A stretch of 64,000 nt of DNA from Versatilivorator sp963663845 (GCA_963663845.2 OY760650.2:4154001-4218000); one strand, 5' to 3'. Shown: positions 18,403-27,149, counted from the stretch's first letter. Program-made: numbers and translations. The notes: generated by a model from the sequence alone, not told the origin.

Positions 18403-19764
18403 ATGCGTTCTCTTCCACGACATCGTCGGCGGTTTAAGACTATTTCTGCCCAAGGGATTACAGGGCAGAAGGGAATTAATCTCATCGAGCGCATAGTCCT
18501 TGATATGGAATCGCGCTGGACTCCAAGCGGACCCAACGAGGTTGGCATTGACGGTTACATCGAACTCTTCGATCCCGCCACGAGAAAACCGCTCGGTCGG
18601 ACACTTGCCGTTCAAAGCAAGGTTGTCTCTGCCATCAGTGAAGACTCGTTCCCAACGTTTAAATACAGTTGCAACCCAGCCGACATAGAGTACTGGCTGT
18701 CCGGAAGCATGCCTGTCGTTTTGGTTGTGTCAAGTCCCAAGTCAGAAGAAGCCTACTGGGTGTCGGTCAAAGACTATTTTAAGGACTGGGTGCCCGCGAA
18801 CTCAACTACCGTCAACTTCAAGAAATTGGAACAGAGATTCACCGCTGATTCTTTCCATGCCCTACTCGCTGTTGCTGAACCAACCGAGGGCCTTTACCTC
18901 TCCCCTTTGCCCAAGAAAGAAAGACTCTATTCCAATCTTCTCCGGGTCGACGCATTTCCCGAACGTATCTTTGTTGCCTACACTGAGTGTCGCCGCCCCT
19001 TGGACGTTTGGGCGCTGCTGCACAAGAACCGTCACGATGCAGATGCAGGCTGGGTTCTCCGTAATAAGCGTCTCATCTCATTCCACGATTTAGGCGAGGA
19101 GCCATGGACAGCAATCTGCGATATGGGTACTGTCGAGAGTTTCCCAACGAGTGACTGGTCAGACTCGACAGACCCCGACCGCCAAAGGGTATTGGTACAA
19201 CTACTCAATCAAACTCTACGAGCCCAACTTAGCCCGAGAGTCCGCTATTGGCCAATGGAAGGGTGTTATTCGATATGCGGAGAGGCTAGAAAGCTACGGT
19301 ACCGATCACTGAAACGAAAAAGCAAAATCTCTATCGTATCCCAGTTCTCGAAGCACGCCCGTGACGGTCGCATTTTTAAGTGGCGCCGCCACATGGCCTT
19401 TCGGGGACAGTTCAGACTATTTGACTCCCAGTGGTATCTAGAGATCACACCCACCTATCGTTTCACGCGTGACGGATACGAACTTGACCGATTCCACGAA
19501 GACAGACTCAAGCGCATCAAGCAACTCGAAGGAAACCGCGCCGTCCTGAGTTGTATTCTGTTCTGGGCGGACTATCTTGGTCCCAACGAGACCCTGTTTA
19601 AGAACGACATGCCGCCGATACGGTTTGGAGATCTTCTGACCTTTGAGTCAGATGTCGGCATTAACGATGATCTGTGGCTTGAAGACTACTCTCGCTTCGA
19701 AGATGACTCCTTACATCAAAAGGAAACACTCATCCTGCCTGATTTCGAGGAACTGTTCACTTGA
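18403..19764 (+). CDS. DUF4365 nuclease-APAZ effector of a short Argonaute system (SPARDA type)
   Basis: A 453-residue effector. Residues ~15-165 match DUF4365, a PD-(D/E)xK nuclease: Glu in NLIERIVLD, Asp50 in VGIDGYIEL and Gln71-Ser-Lys73 in VQSKV form the catalytic pattern. The remaining ~280 residues are consistent with the APAZ region that binds the short Argonaute. In known SPARDA systems this DREN effector degrades DNA/RNA after guide-directed target recognition and kills or arrests the host. The gene touches the Argonaute gene (TGATG). An ATG at 18372 opens a different frame that stops after 21 codons, so the exact N-terminus is uncertain. Confidence 0.82.
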   Translation: MRSLPRHRRRFKTISAQGITGQKGINLIERIVLDMESRWTPSGPNEVGIDGYIELFDPATRKPLGRTLAVQSKVVSAISEDSFPTFKYSCNPADIEYWLSGSMPVVLVVSSPKSEEAYWVSVKDYFKDWVPANSTTVNFKKLEQRFTADSFHALLAVAEPTEGLYLSPLPKKERLYSNLLRVDAFPERIFVAYTECRRPLDVWALLHKNRHDADAGWVLRNKRLISFHDLGEEPWTAICDMGTVESFPTSDWSDSTDPDRQRVLVQLLNQTLRAQLSPRVRYWPMEGCYSICGEARKLRYRSLKRKSKISIVSQFSKHARDGRIFKWRRHMAFRGQFRLFDSQWYLEITPTYRFTRDGYELDRFHEDRLKRIKQLEGNRAVLSCILFWADYLGPNETLFKNDMPPIRFGDLLTFESDVGINDDLWLEDYSRFEDDSLHQKETLILPDFEELFT

Positions 19765-21239
19765 TGAAACTCTCTTTCCTTCAGGAGCCCGACCTTGAGT
19801 TCGGCAGTGGCGGAACGCACATCGATGTCCGATTTGGCATCAGCCAATTTGGGCCTCTCGATCTAGGAGACACAAGAGCACCTACGCAACTCAGGGTGGG
19901 ACTAGTTGGAACTGACATCACGATCGACGCAATGATGAGTTGGTTGGAGCGCTGCAAGTCCGGAATTGAAAGGAAGGACAGCAAACTGACCAACCTGTTT
20001 CCTGCCTTTCCTGGATTCTCTGAAGATGTCTCGTTCCGGGCTGCACTCGTCTTCAATGACAGGTGGTGCTCGTCAATCAGGCAACATGAAATTGACGCTG
20101 TGCTGGCGCACAGTGATGGCGATGAAACTATACGCCAGTCCGTAGCCATGTTCGTCGACCGTGCAGAGGATTTGGTCCAACAAGGTGGGCCTATGGTTTT
20201 AGTGTGTGCACCTCCACAAGACCTCCTGGCAGCTGTGGACGAACGGCGTGGCAACACGAGAGACACGGACCATCTGACTATCGACGAGGGTTCTGAACTA
20301 GGTAGTTCACACAAGCCCGCGCCGGTCATTTTTCACGACTTGCTAAAGGCAGAAGGGATGCGCTTGCCAGTGCCTATCCAGATGGTGCGCCCCAAGACCT
20401 ACAAGGGAGAGAAAGCGATCAGGAGGAAGGGTGGCAAAACTGCCTCAATCCCTCTCCAAGATGAGGCCACACGCGCTTGGAATATCCACACCGCCCTCTA
20501 TTATAAAGCTGGCGGGATTCCATGGCGCCTCGTTCGCAGTGCCGCTGAACTCACGACGTGTTTTGTGGGAATCAGTTTCTACCGGACGCTGGACCGCACA
20601 AGACTTCTTACGAGTGTCGCTCAGGTCTTTAATGAACGTGGCGAAGGCGTAATCGTAAAGGGTGGCCAAGCACAACTCGACAAGAGTGACAGAACGCCCC
20701 ATCTGTCTTTACCCGACGCCCACGTTTTGTTGAAGAAGGCGATACAAGTCTACCGACAGGAGCACAGGACAACCCCTGCGCGAGTGATGGTTCACAAGAC
20801 ATCCAAAGTCACGTCTGAAGAAGTCAGCGGCTTTACAACGGCCGCCCAGGAGCATTCGATCGATACCATCGAAATACTGACGGTGCGGCGGTCATTTACA
20901 CGCCTGTTTCGACAAGGAACGTACCCGCCGTTACGAGGAACTCTCCTTGAGCTTGAGAGTTCGAGAGGTCTACTCTACATGAAGGGAAGTGTCAACTTCT
21001 TTGAAACCTATCCCGGAATGTACGTGCCGCGAACTATAGAATTTGCGACGCATCGAGCCGAATCACCCCTGGAACAACACGCGCGCGAAATGTTTTCTCT
21101 CTCTAAACTAAATTGGAACAATACCCAGTTTGACGGAGGCGAACCAATCACGCTGCGGGCCGCGAGACGTGTTGGAGACATTTTGAAATGCGTTCCAGAA
21201 GGCGGCATAGTACAGCCCAGCTTCAGATTCTTTATGTAG
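19764..21239 (+). CDS. short prokaryotic Argonaute (MID-PIWI), catalytically inactive
   Basis: A 491-residue MID-PIWI Argonaute lacking N and PAZ domains. PIWI landmarks include IPWRL and CFVGISFYRTLD (about residues 255-275), VMVHKTSKVT (about 345), GTLLELESSRGLLY and a C-terminal ITLRAARRVGDILKCVP-like helix, with a hydrophobic C-terminus (SFRFFM). The first catalytic Asp of active Argonautes is Ser here (GIS), so it should bind guide and target without slicing, as in other short pAgos. It would license the DUF4365-APAZ nuclease encoded immediately upstream; coupling is by overlapping stop and start (TGATG). Confidence 0.88.
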   Translation: MKLSFLQEPDLEFGSGGTHIDVRFGISQFGPLDLGDTRAPTQLRVGLVGTDITIDAMMSWLERCKSGIERKDSKLTNLFPAFPGFSEDVSFRAALVFNDRWCSSIRQHEIDAVLAHSDGDETIRQSVAMFVDRAEDLVQQGGPMVLVCAPPQDLLAAVDERRGNTRDTDHLTIDEGSELGSSHKPAPVIFHDLLKAEGMRLPVPIQMVRPKTYKGEKAIRRKGGKTASIPLQDEATRAWNIHTALYYKAGGIPWRLVRSAAELTTCFVGISFYRTLDRTRLLTSVAQVFNERGEGVIVKGGQAQLDKSDRTPHLSLPDAHVLLKKAIQVYRQEHRTTPARVMVHKTSKVTSEEVSGFTTAAQEHSIDTIEILTVRRSFTRLFRQGTYPPLRGTLLELESSRGLLYMKGSVNFFETYPGMYVPRTIEFATHRAESPLEQHAREMFSLSKLNWNNTQFDGGEPITLRAARRVGDILKCVPEGGIVQPSFRFFM

Positions 21240-21292
21240 CCGGAGTTCTGGCTGACTGGTACGAAAAACAGAATGCCATCTGGGAAAGAATA

Positions 21293-21321
21293 GGGGACGT
21301 TGTTGAATTGCTGGAATAACT
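21293..21321 (+). repeat. 29-bp duplicate of the gltX 3' end
   Basis: Identical to 38254-38282, which encodes the last residues of GltX (GDVVELLE) plus stop. Both copies are followed by a GAGCC-TTGCAAAA block, after an extra ~19 bases here. The upstream frame here (from an ATG at 21188) also reads open into the same GDVVELLE-stop, giving a possible 43-residue peptide that I do not call as a gene. Confidence 0.85.
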
Positions 21322-21553
21322 TCCCAAGTTTCTTATGCCTGAGCCTTTTGCAAAATTCCTCGTGGGACCCGTCGATGTGGTGGCCAACATGACGTTGCAG
21401 CCGTGACGACCTGACCACAAAGCCCCTTTTGAACGGAAACAGGCGGATTTGATGGCCGGATCGCCAGCGGTCGCCGGAGGCGGACGCAGCTTGCCCTCTG
21501 CCTGCCCGGAAGCAGGTGATATCCGGCCCTTTCGGGAGTCGGTGGGGGCGCGC

Positions 21554-22735
21554 TCAGAGCGTCAAGCGCATCAACTGCTCCACCGTCAGCGCCAGGATGC
21601 CGAACATCAGGTGACACATCACCTTCTCAGGGCCGCGTACCCTGACGTGCCGCCCGCCAAACTCCTCCTTGAGCCGTCCGTTGACCCGCTCCACGGTGGA
21701 GCGCTCCCGATAGCGCCGCGCCTCAGGGGACACCTGACCGATACAGCGCTGGGCCAGCGCCTCCCGCTTCCGCTCGACTTTCATCTCCGCTCGCCTGCGG
21801 GGGTTGGTGTCAATGATCGGCACATGCCCCAGCTTCTCGCTGTAGGCCCGGATCTCCGGCGCATCGTAGGCGCTGTCCATCAGGTCGTAGAGACTGTCCA
21901 CCCGCCTTGCCGTTAGCGTCGCCAGCGGAATGGCCGCCTGAGAGTCATGCACCGAGGCCGAGGTCAGCAGGCAACTGACCGGTATCCCGCCGTCGATGGC
22001 GTCGATATGCAGCTTGTAGCCGGTCCATCTCTCCCGATACCCCTTCCCGGTTGACTTGACGCCGGTGTCGCAGGCCTTGGGCAACTCCTTCAGCATCTCC
22101 TCCAGCGTCATCGACCCCTGCCGCTGGAGACGGCTCAACTCCTTGGGCCGTTGCTCGCCCTTTGGCGGACGGCCCCGCCGACGCTTCCGCTTCCCCGCCG
22201 GGGCCGCCTTGGGCGCTGGCTTTTCCCGTCCCGCAATCGCCGTCGAGTCCCTCGACACGTGGCCCGCCAAGTGCCCCGCCAGCGTCTCCTTCAACAGCGC
22301 CTCGTGCAGACGCTGGGTCAGGTCGATGGCGGTAAACTCCGCAAAGGCCCGCGAGAAGGTCGACTCGCTCGGCACACTCCCCGCCTTCTCCCAACCGCAT
22401 AGCCGGCGCAGCTTTGGCTCGTTCCCCACACGCTCCACCAACGCCCGGGTCGTCTCCAGGTTCAGCACCGCCTTCGCCAGAAAAGCCCGCGCCAGCGCTG
22501 CCCGATCCTCCAAGGGCCTCCCCCGCCAGCCCCGACTGGAGGGCAGCAACTCCTCCACCCGCACCAACTCCAGTACCTGCACCAGCCGCTGGTAACGCTC
22601 CCCCAGCGGCCCCACAGTTTCCTCCACCAACGGAAACAGCTCTCGTTGAAACCTCAGCCAGTGTCGTGATACTGTAAATGTGGAATGATCTCGGCAACGA
22701 CGGAAACTTGGTCGCTGAATGGTTGCCGTGCGCAA
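21554..22735 (-). CDS. DDE transposase (IS5/IS1182-like)
   Basis: Transposase with a helical N-terminal region and a DDE_Tnp_1-type catalytic domain: Asp in RDSTAI, Asp in MDSAYDAPE and Glu in STVERVNGRLKEEFGG, with a Lys/Arg-rich stretch between. The C-terminal segment (MCHLMFGILALTVEQLMRL) is typical. The start is uncertain; similarity-like sequence begins near 22675 and the open frame extends to 22858 through sequence overlapping the next gene's 5' part. I could not find convincing terminal inverted repeats, so the element ends are undefined. It lies directly after the Argonaute operon. Confidence 0.82.
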   Translation of the reverse strand: MRTATIQRPSFRRCRDHSTFTVSRHWLRFQRELFPLVEETVGPLGERYQRLVQVLELVRVEELLPSSRGWRGRPLEDRAALARAFLAKAVLNLETTRALVERVGNEPKLRRLCGWEKAGSVPSESTFSRAFAEFTAIDLTQRLHEALLKETLAGHLAGHVSRDSTAIAGREKPAPKAAPAGKRKRRRGRPPKGEQRPKELSRLQRQGSMTLEEMLKELPKACDTGVKSTGKGYRERWTGYKLHIDAIDGGIPVSCLLTSASVHDSQAAIPLATLTARRVDSLYDLMDSAYDAPEIRAYSEKLGHVPIIDTNPRRRAEMKVERKREALAQRCIGQVSPEARRYRERSTVERVNGRLKEEFGGRHVRVRGPEKVMCHLMFGILALTVEQLMRLTL

Positions 22736-22767
22736 CCAATTGTTGCCGTGAGAGAGTTCGAAAATCG

Positions 22768-23385
22768 ATGAAAAAGCTCGCGCACAACAGAGAAAAAATA
22801 GCGAACAGAAGTCGATGTTGGATTCAACGCAAACCACTGCTGTGGATGGCTGCAACAACCGTTGTTACATGGTGCTGGTTTGAGTTGAACGATGGCTGGG
22901 ACTGGTTCATCGAGCACCGCCCGTCCGTTGAGGAACTGCTTGTCTGCATTGCCGGGAAGACTGGCTGTTCCCCGCAATCGCAGGCATTCTTTCGGGCGTT
23001 GTTCGAAGGTTGGGTGGGTAACCTCCTGCTGGTTCTGGCGGTGTCAGTGCTGGTTGTTCTTGCGTACGGCCGCTTTCTCGTATTGCCGGACGCCTACCGT
23101 ACGCGAGAAAGCAGCCGAGATTCTTACGTCGCCGAGTGGTGGACTACATTGCTTGCCCTAGTATTGCCCGTTTTTTCCGGAGCGGCCTTGACGTATTTTG
23201 TTTCCGTCGAATGTTTTTCCAACCTGAGAAACCATGAGGTTATTGTGAGGCACTTCAGCTTTCTACTATTGCTCGCTACAACGGCCTACACCTATCGCTG
23301 GAGGCGTTTCAAGATCGTCAAGAAGAAACTCGGGGACGGCCCTCTTCCCAAAACAGACTATGACGTGTACGCGACTCACCCATGA
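22768..23385 (+). CDS. small membrane protein of unknown function
   Basis: A 205-residue protein with about four hydrophobic segments (residues ~18-35, 85-105, 130-155, 165-185) and Lys/Arg-rich ends. I recognise no family. The ATG at 22768 is preferred over the longer frame from 22678, which overlaps the divergently oriented transposase. It sits between the transposase and the restriction-modification genes; island position and AT-leaning composition suggest acquired DNA. It could be a toxin or defence accessory, but nothing proves this. Confidence 0.5.
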   Translation: MKKLAHNREKIANRSRCWIQRKPLLWMAATTVVTWCWFELNDGWDWFIEHRPSVEELLVCIAGKTGCSPQSQAFFRALFEGWVGNLLLVLAVSVLVVLAYGRFLVLPDAYRTRESSRDSYVAEWWTTLLALVLPVFSGAALTYFVSVECFSNLRNHEVIVRHFSFLLLLATTAYTYRWRRFKIVKKKLGDGPLPKTDYDVYATHP

Positions 23386-23561
23386 AGAATCGCCACCGCC
23401 ACCGCCACCGCGTTACTCGCAAGAAAGTGCCTCTTCCCGCCTGCTCATAGCCGGGATCGACCTCTAAAATGTACATGGTTCGACCGGTAGCAGGAATGTT
23501 CTCGGGATGATTACTTCTTGATTGCCAAAAGGGAACCGCTGAGGTCGCGGCACGTCCAGGG

Positions 23562-25049
23562 CTACGCTTGGCGTAAGCCGGCAAGCACTTGGCGCAAACT
23601 GTTGAGTCCCGCTTCGAGGTTCTCGATGATCTCTTCGGCGAGGTCGTCGGGTTCGGGGAGGTTGTCCAGGTCGGTCAGGCTCTTGTCCTTGAGCCAGAAG
23701 ATGTCGAGGCTGGTCTTGTCTCGGGCTGTGATCTCCTGGTAGCTGTAGCTGCGCCAGCGGCCTTCCGGGGATTTCTTTTCATCCCAGCTTGCCGTGCGCT
23801 GGTGGCGGTTTCTTGGGTTGTAGCACTGGATGAAATCCGACAGGTGCTCGAAGCGCATGGGCTTCTTCTTGAGGGTGTGGTGGATGTTGGTGCGGTAGTC
23901 GTAGTACCAGACCTGCTTCGTCCAGGGGCTTGGACTGGCTTCGTGGTTGTCGAAGAAGATCACGTTGGCCTTGACGCCTTGGGCGTAGAACACTCCGGTC
24001 GGCAGGCGCAGGATGGTGTGGAGGTCGGTATTTTCCAGTAGCTTCTTGCGGATGGTCTCGCCGGCGCCGCCCTCGAACAGCACGTTGTCGGGAACGACGA
24101 CGGCGGCGCGGCCGGTGGTCTTGAGCATGGTGCGTATGTGCTGCACGAAGTTGAGCTGCTTGTTCGAGGTGGTGGCCCAGAAGTCCTGCCGGTTGTAGGT
24201 CAGATCGTCCCTTTCCTGTTCGCCCTCCTCGTTGGTGAAGCTCATGGAGCTCTTCTTGCCGAAGGGCGGATTCGCCAGCACATAGTCGAAGCGCTGGCCG
24301 CCATCGGCCACCAGTGAATCGTTCGGCAAGACGGACACATCGCCGTCGATCTCACCGATGTTGTGCAGGAACATGTTCATCAGGCACAGCCGGCGCGTGT
24401 TGGCGACGATCTCGTTGCCGTGAAATGCCTTGTGCTTCAGGAAAGCCTTCTGCGCCCTATCGAGCTTGAAGTTGTCGGGGTTGGTGATGAAGTCGTAGGC
24501 AGCCAGAAAGAATCCGCCCGTGCCGCAGGCCGGGTCGGCGACGAGCGTGGCCGGTTGGGGCCGGACGCATTCCACCATGGCCCGGATGAGGGGGCGCGGC
24601 GTGAAATACTGGCCCGCTCCCGACTTGGTGTCCTCAGCGTTCTTCTCCAGAAGTCCTTCGTAGATATCTCCCTTGATATCGGCGCCCATGGTCACCCATT
24701 CGGTGTCGTCCACCATGTCGATCAGGCGGAACAGCTTCGCCGGGTCCTGGATCTTGTTCTGGGACTTGGTGAAGATCTGGCCCAGCATGCCCCTCTTGGC
24801 CCCGAGCTGGCGGAGCAGGGTGAGGTAGTGGCCTTCAAGCTCCGCGCCTCTGCGCGTCTTCAGGCTCTGCCAGTTGAATTCGGCCGGGATGCCCACGTCG
24901 CGGTCGTACGGGGGTTTGGCGTACTCGTCGGCCATCTTGAGGAAGATCAGGTAGGTAAGCTGCTCCAGGTAGTCGCCATAGCTCACCCCGTCATCACGCA
25001 GGGTGGTGCAGAAGCTCCAGACTTTGGAGATGATGGGGGTGGAGTTCAT
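23562..25049 (-). CDS. hsdM: type I restriction-modification methyltransferase subunit
   Basis: N6-adenine methyltransferase subunit of a type I R-M enzyme. Motif I (DPACGTGGFF, about residue 175) binds AdoMet and motif IV (NPPFGKKS, about residue 255) is catalytic; an HsdM N-terminal helical domain precedes them. At 495 residues it is standard. It overlaps the end of hsdS by four bases (ATGA), so the two are translationally coupled. Confidence 0.95.
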   Translation of the reverse strand: MNSTPIISKVWSFCTTLRDDGVSYGDYLEQLTYLIFLKMADEYAKPPYDRDVGIPAEFNWQSLKTRRGAELEGHYLTLLRQLGAKRGMLGQIFTKSQNKIQDPAKLFRLIDMVDDTEWVTMGADIKGDIYEGLLEKNAEDTKSGAGQYFTPRPLIRAMVECVRPQPATLVADPACGTGGFFLAAYDFITNPDNFKLDRAQKAFLKHKAFHGNEIVANTRRLCLMNMFLHNIGEIDGDVSVLPNDSLVADGGQRFDYVLANPPFGKKSSMSFTNEEGEQERDDLTYNRQDFWATTSNKQLNFVQHIRTMLKTTGRAAVVVPDNVLFEGGAGETIRKKLLENTDLHTILRLPTGVFYAQGVKANVIFFDNHEASPSPWTKQVWYYDYRTNIHHTLKKKPMRFEHLSDFIQCYNPRNRHQRTASWDEKKSPEGRWRSYSYQEITARDKTSLDIFWLKDKSLTDLDNLPEPDDLAEEIIENLEAGLNSLRQVLAGLRQA

Positions 25050-26644
25050 GCGGAGTGCTTTCTTTTCTTCGCTTTGCGGGGGTGGCTGCTCTTGGCTGCC
25101 TTCGCCCGCTCAGCCCTGATGCGTTCCAGAAGCACCGAGGCCGGTTCATCGTTTGGGTCCTGCGCGACGAGTTGACCGGAAAAGGCTTTCTTCAGGATTG
25201 ATTGGCGGAGCTGATTTGCAGTGCCCAATTGATTATTGACTTCCGTCTCAATTCGATCGATTACAGACAGGATTGAGGAAAGCTGTCTAACGACAACCGC
25301 TTGCTCTATCAAAGAGCATAGAGGCAGGTTGAAGTTAAGAATCTGGCCTTGGTTGATCTTGTAGATTCCCGCCGTAGTTCGTGCTGCGCCTTCGATCTGG
25401 CGTCGAAGCAGGTGAGAGTTCCAAACATACGAAAAGAAGGACCTACCAATTACGGATCGATTGACTCGAAGCCGGATCATTGTGTCCGGGTAGGCAATAT
25501 CATGTTCTAGTGCTGGAACCAAACCGCCACGACCGACAAGTTGCTTACTTCCATTGCCTCGGGCAAGGAGAAAATCTCCTTCCCGAACAAGGTATGACAG
25601 GGCGTCCTCACGTTCCCAGGCACCATTTTTTTGTTCCGATAAATCAAGCTTCTCTTTCTTGATAGCGTTCAACCGTAACACTGGAAAGCCAGAAGAGCTG
25701 TGCTTCACCGAGTGTCCATTTCTGGGCGGCTCAAGGAGAAATGTATTTACTGTGGTCCACAACCAGCCGAAAGGAAGGTGAGGTAAATTCGCGACTTCAA
25801 CTTCACTCGGGAGGCAAAGTGAAGTCAGTGTTTCAGGTTTTCGAGGTTTTTGGCCTTGCTTGCCCTTTATCATCCACGCTTTGATGGCAGCCTTCCACAC
25901 TTTGAGTTGTTGTTCGTAGCGCTCTGCCTGCTCCCGCCTGATGCGGGCCAGTAATTGCTCTGGAGTATCGAGCTTGTCTTTGTTCTCTTTGCGCCACTGG
26001 GCGGTCAGCTTGCCTTCGAATGCATGTTTGAGCACTGCTTGGCGGTACACATCCAGCTTCGCCCGTGCCGCGTTCAGGTTCTCGATGCCCTTGTCCAGTT
26101 CGGAAAATAGTTCCTCGATCTTGGCGACGATTTTGTGTTGTGCGGTTGTCGGAGCGAGAGGTACCGGAAGGTCGCCGAAGGCGCTACCCGATAGCTCCAA
26201 AAACGTCGTGCCACTTGCGCGTTTGCGTGCATATTCTTGTGACGCCATCAAGTAGTAGTAGACGTACTCGTTGAAAATACCAGGTGCGGGAACCAGGCTC
26301 TTGAAACCTTGGTTTGTGGCTAGCGGCTCCGAGCTGATAACGACGTAGCCAATTGGCGCACGTGTGGAAAAGTGCACGCTACCGGCTGGCATCACCCTTG
26401 CCGAGCTATTGGCAAGGCCGATCCTGGAAATACCCTTTGATCCTCTGTTGATGGTTTTTGCTGAGTGTGCCCTTAAGTCAGCCGGTGTAATCCAATTGAT
26501 CTCGTCTGTCCAATATGTTGGTTCCCTTGTCGATGGTGTTCCACCCGAGACGGTGTGACCGAGCGCTGATAGCTTGGTCCAAACCCAGCTATTGGGTAGT
26601 GTCCATCGCAATTCTTGCTCACGATTCACGCCCCAACCTCCCAT
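25046..26644 (-). CDS. hsdS: type I restriction specificity subunit
   Basis: A 532-residue specificity subunit with two target-recognition domains. The first opens with LPNSWVWTKLSALGHTVSGGTPS; the central conserved helix (IVAKIEELFSELDKG) precedes a second half that opens with LPFGWLWTTV, and a C-terminal helical repeat closes it. The N-terminus overlaps an hsdR-like scar in another frame, so GTG at about 26629 is an alternative start. Codon use looks less GC-rich than hsdR or hsdM, as is common for exchanged hsdS genes. Confidence 0.93.
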   Translation of the reverse strand: MGGWGVNREQELRWTLPNSWVWTKLSALGHTVSGGTPSTREPTYWTDEINWITPADLRAHSAKTINRGSKGISRIGLANSSARVMPAGSVHFSTRAPIGYVVISSEPLATNQGFKSLVPAPGIFNEYVYYYLMASQEYARKRASGTTFLELSGSAFGDLPVPLAPTTAQHKIVAKIEELFSELDKGIENLNAARAKLDVYRQAVLKHAFEGKLTAQWRKENKDKLDTPEQLLARIRREQAERYEQQLKVWKAAIKAWMIKGKQGQKPRKPETLTSLCLPSEVEVANLPHLPFGWLWTTVNTFLLEPPRNGHSVKHSSSGFPVLRLNAIKKEKLDLSEQKNGAWEREDALSYLVREGDFLLARGNGSKQLVGRGGLVPALEHDIAYPDTMIRLRVNRSVIGRSFFSYVWNSHLLRRQIEGAARTTAGIYKINQGQILNFNLPLCSLIEQAVVVRQLSSILSVIDRIETEVNNQLGTANQLRQSILKKAFSGQLVAQDPNDEPASVLLERIRAERAKAAKSSHPRKAKKRKHSA

Positions 26645-26687
26645 TCAACTCATCAATCACACCGTCCATCCGGTTACCAAAAAGCTC
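26619..26687 (-). pseudogene. 3' remnant of a second hsdR
   Basis: This frame reads ELFGNRMDGVIDELNGRLG and then a stop. The intact HsdR encoded next door ends KLFGDRMDGVIDELNEVLAG. The match at protein and DNA level shows a duplicated hsdR tail that overlaps the hsdS start, the junction expected in an original hsdR-hsdS arrangement. Confidence 0.85.
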
Positions 26688-26795
26688 ACACTCCTGCCCC
26701 AGCCAGCTTTTGCCGTCTAATGCGCGAGATCTTCCCGGCGCTGCCACCGGCTTGGCTGGCGCCGCGGCTCAGCGGTATTGGGTGATTGCAAGTCC

Positions 26796-26846
26796 TCAGT
26801 GTCCAAGGAGATAGCGAAACAGTACGTTGGTGTCCACCACAATCAC
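26796..26846 (-). pseudogene. truncated PIN-domain toxin (vapC remnant)
   Basis: Starts with GTG overlapping the antitoxin stop (GTGA), the normal vapBC junction, and encodes the PIN opening IVVDTNVLFRYLLGH before an in-frame TGA after 16 residues. The remaining PIN acidic residues are missing from all frames that follow, so the toxin is dead. Confidence 0.8.
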
Positions 26847-27079
26847 GGGTGCCGTTCCCGCCTCGAATCAATGGAATGTCGGCGCGACTCCGCATCGCAG
26901 ACCGTATCGTCCGCTCGAAGGTGGGCGAGACATCCCCAAGCGCTTCCGGGCCGTTGGGGAATTATCGTAATGAGGCCGTCGGCAACGAAGGTCCGGCATT
27001 CGTCACCCGGCTCGATACCGGTCAGGCGGCACTGGTGGGCGGGAAGCGTGAGTTGGCGCTTGGCGTTGATTCTGGGCAT
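26843..27079 (-). CDS. AbrB/SpoVT-type antitoxin (VapB-like)
   Basis: A 78-residue protein whose first ~45 residues form a swapped-hairpin AbrB DNA-binding domain (RINAKRQLTLPAHQC, IEPGDECRTFVADGLITIIP). It is the antitoxin half of a vapBC pair whose toxin is truncated just downstream. GGAG sits six bases before the chosen ATG. The module sits between hsdR and the hsdR-tail scar, so it interrupts the R-M operon. It may survive as an orphan regulator. Confidence 0.8.
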   Translation of the reverse strand: MPRINAKRQLTLPAHQCRLTGIEPGDECRTFVADGLITIIPQRPGSAWGCLAHLRADDTVCDAESRRHSIDSRRERHP

Positions 27080-27088
27080 CATCAACTC

Positions 27089-27107
27089 CAATGAACGGGG
27101 TTCATTG
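27089..27107 (-). promoter_or_regulatory. palindromic operator upstream of the VapB-like gene
   Basis: Perfect 7-base arms CAATGAA/TTCATTG with a 5-base spacer, centred about 19 bases before the antitoxin start. AbrB-type antitoxins usually bind such sites to repress their own promoter. Confidence 0.55.
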
Positions 27108-27149
27108 ACCCGGCAATCATAGCACCTGCTTTACTTGATCGGGCCTGCC

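Noticed and set aside
22678..22767. N-terminal part of the membrane protein starting at 22678
   Set aside because: It overlaps the transposase coding region on the other strand; the ATG at 22768 gives a conventional basic N-terminus before the first membrane helix.
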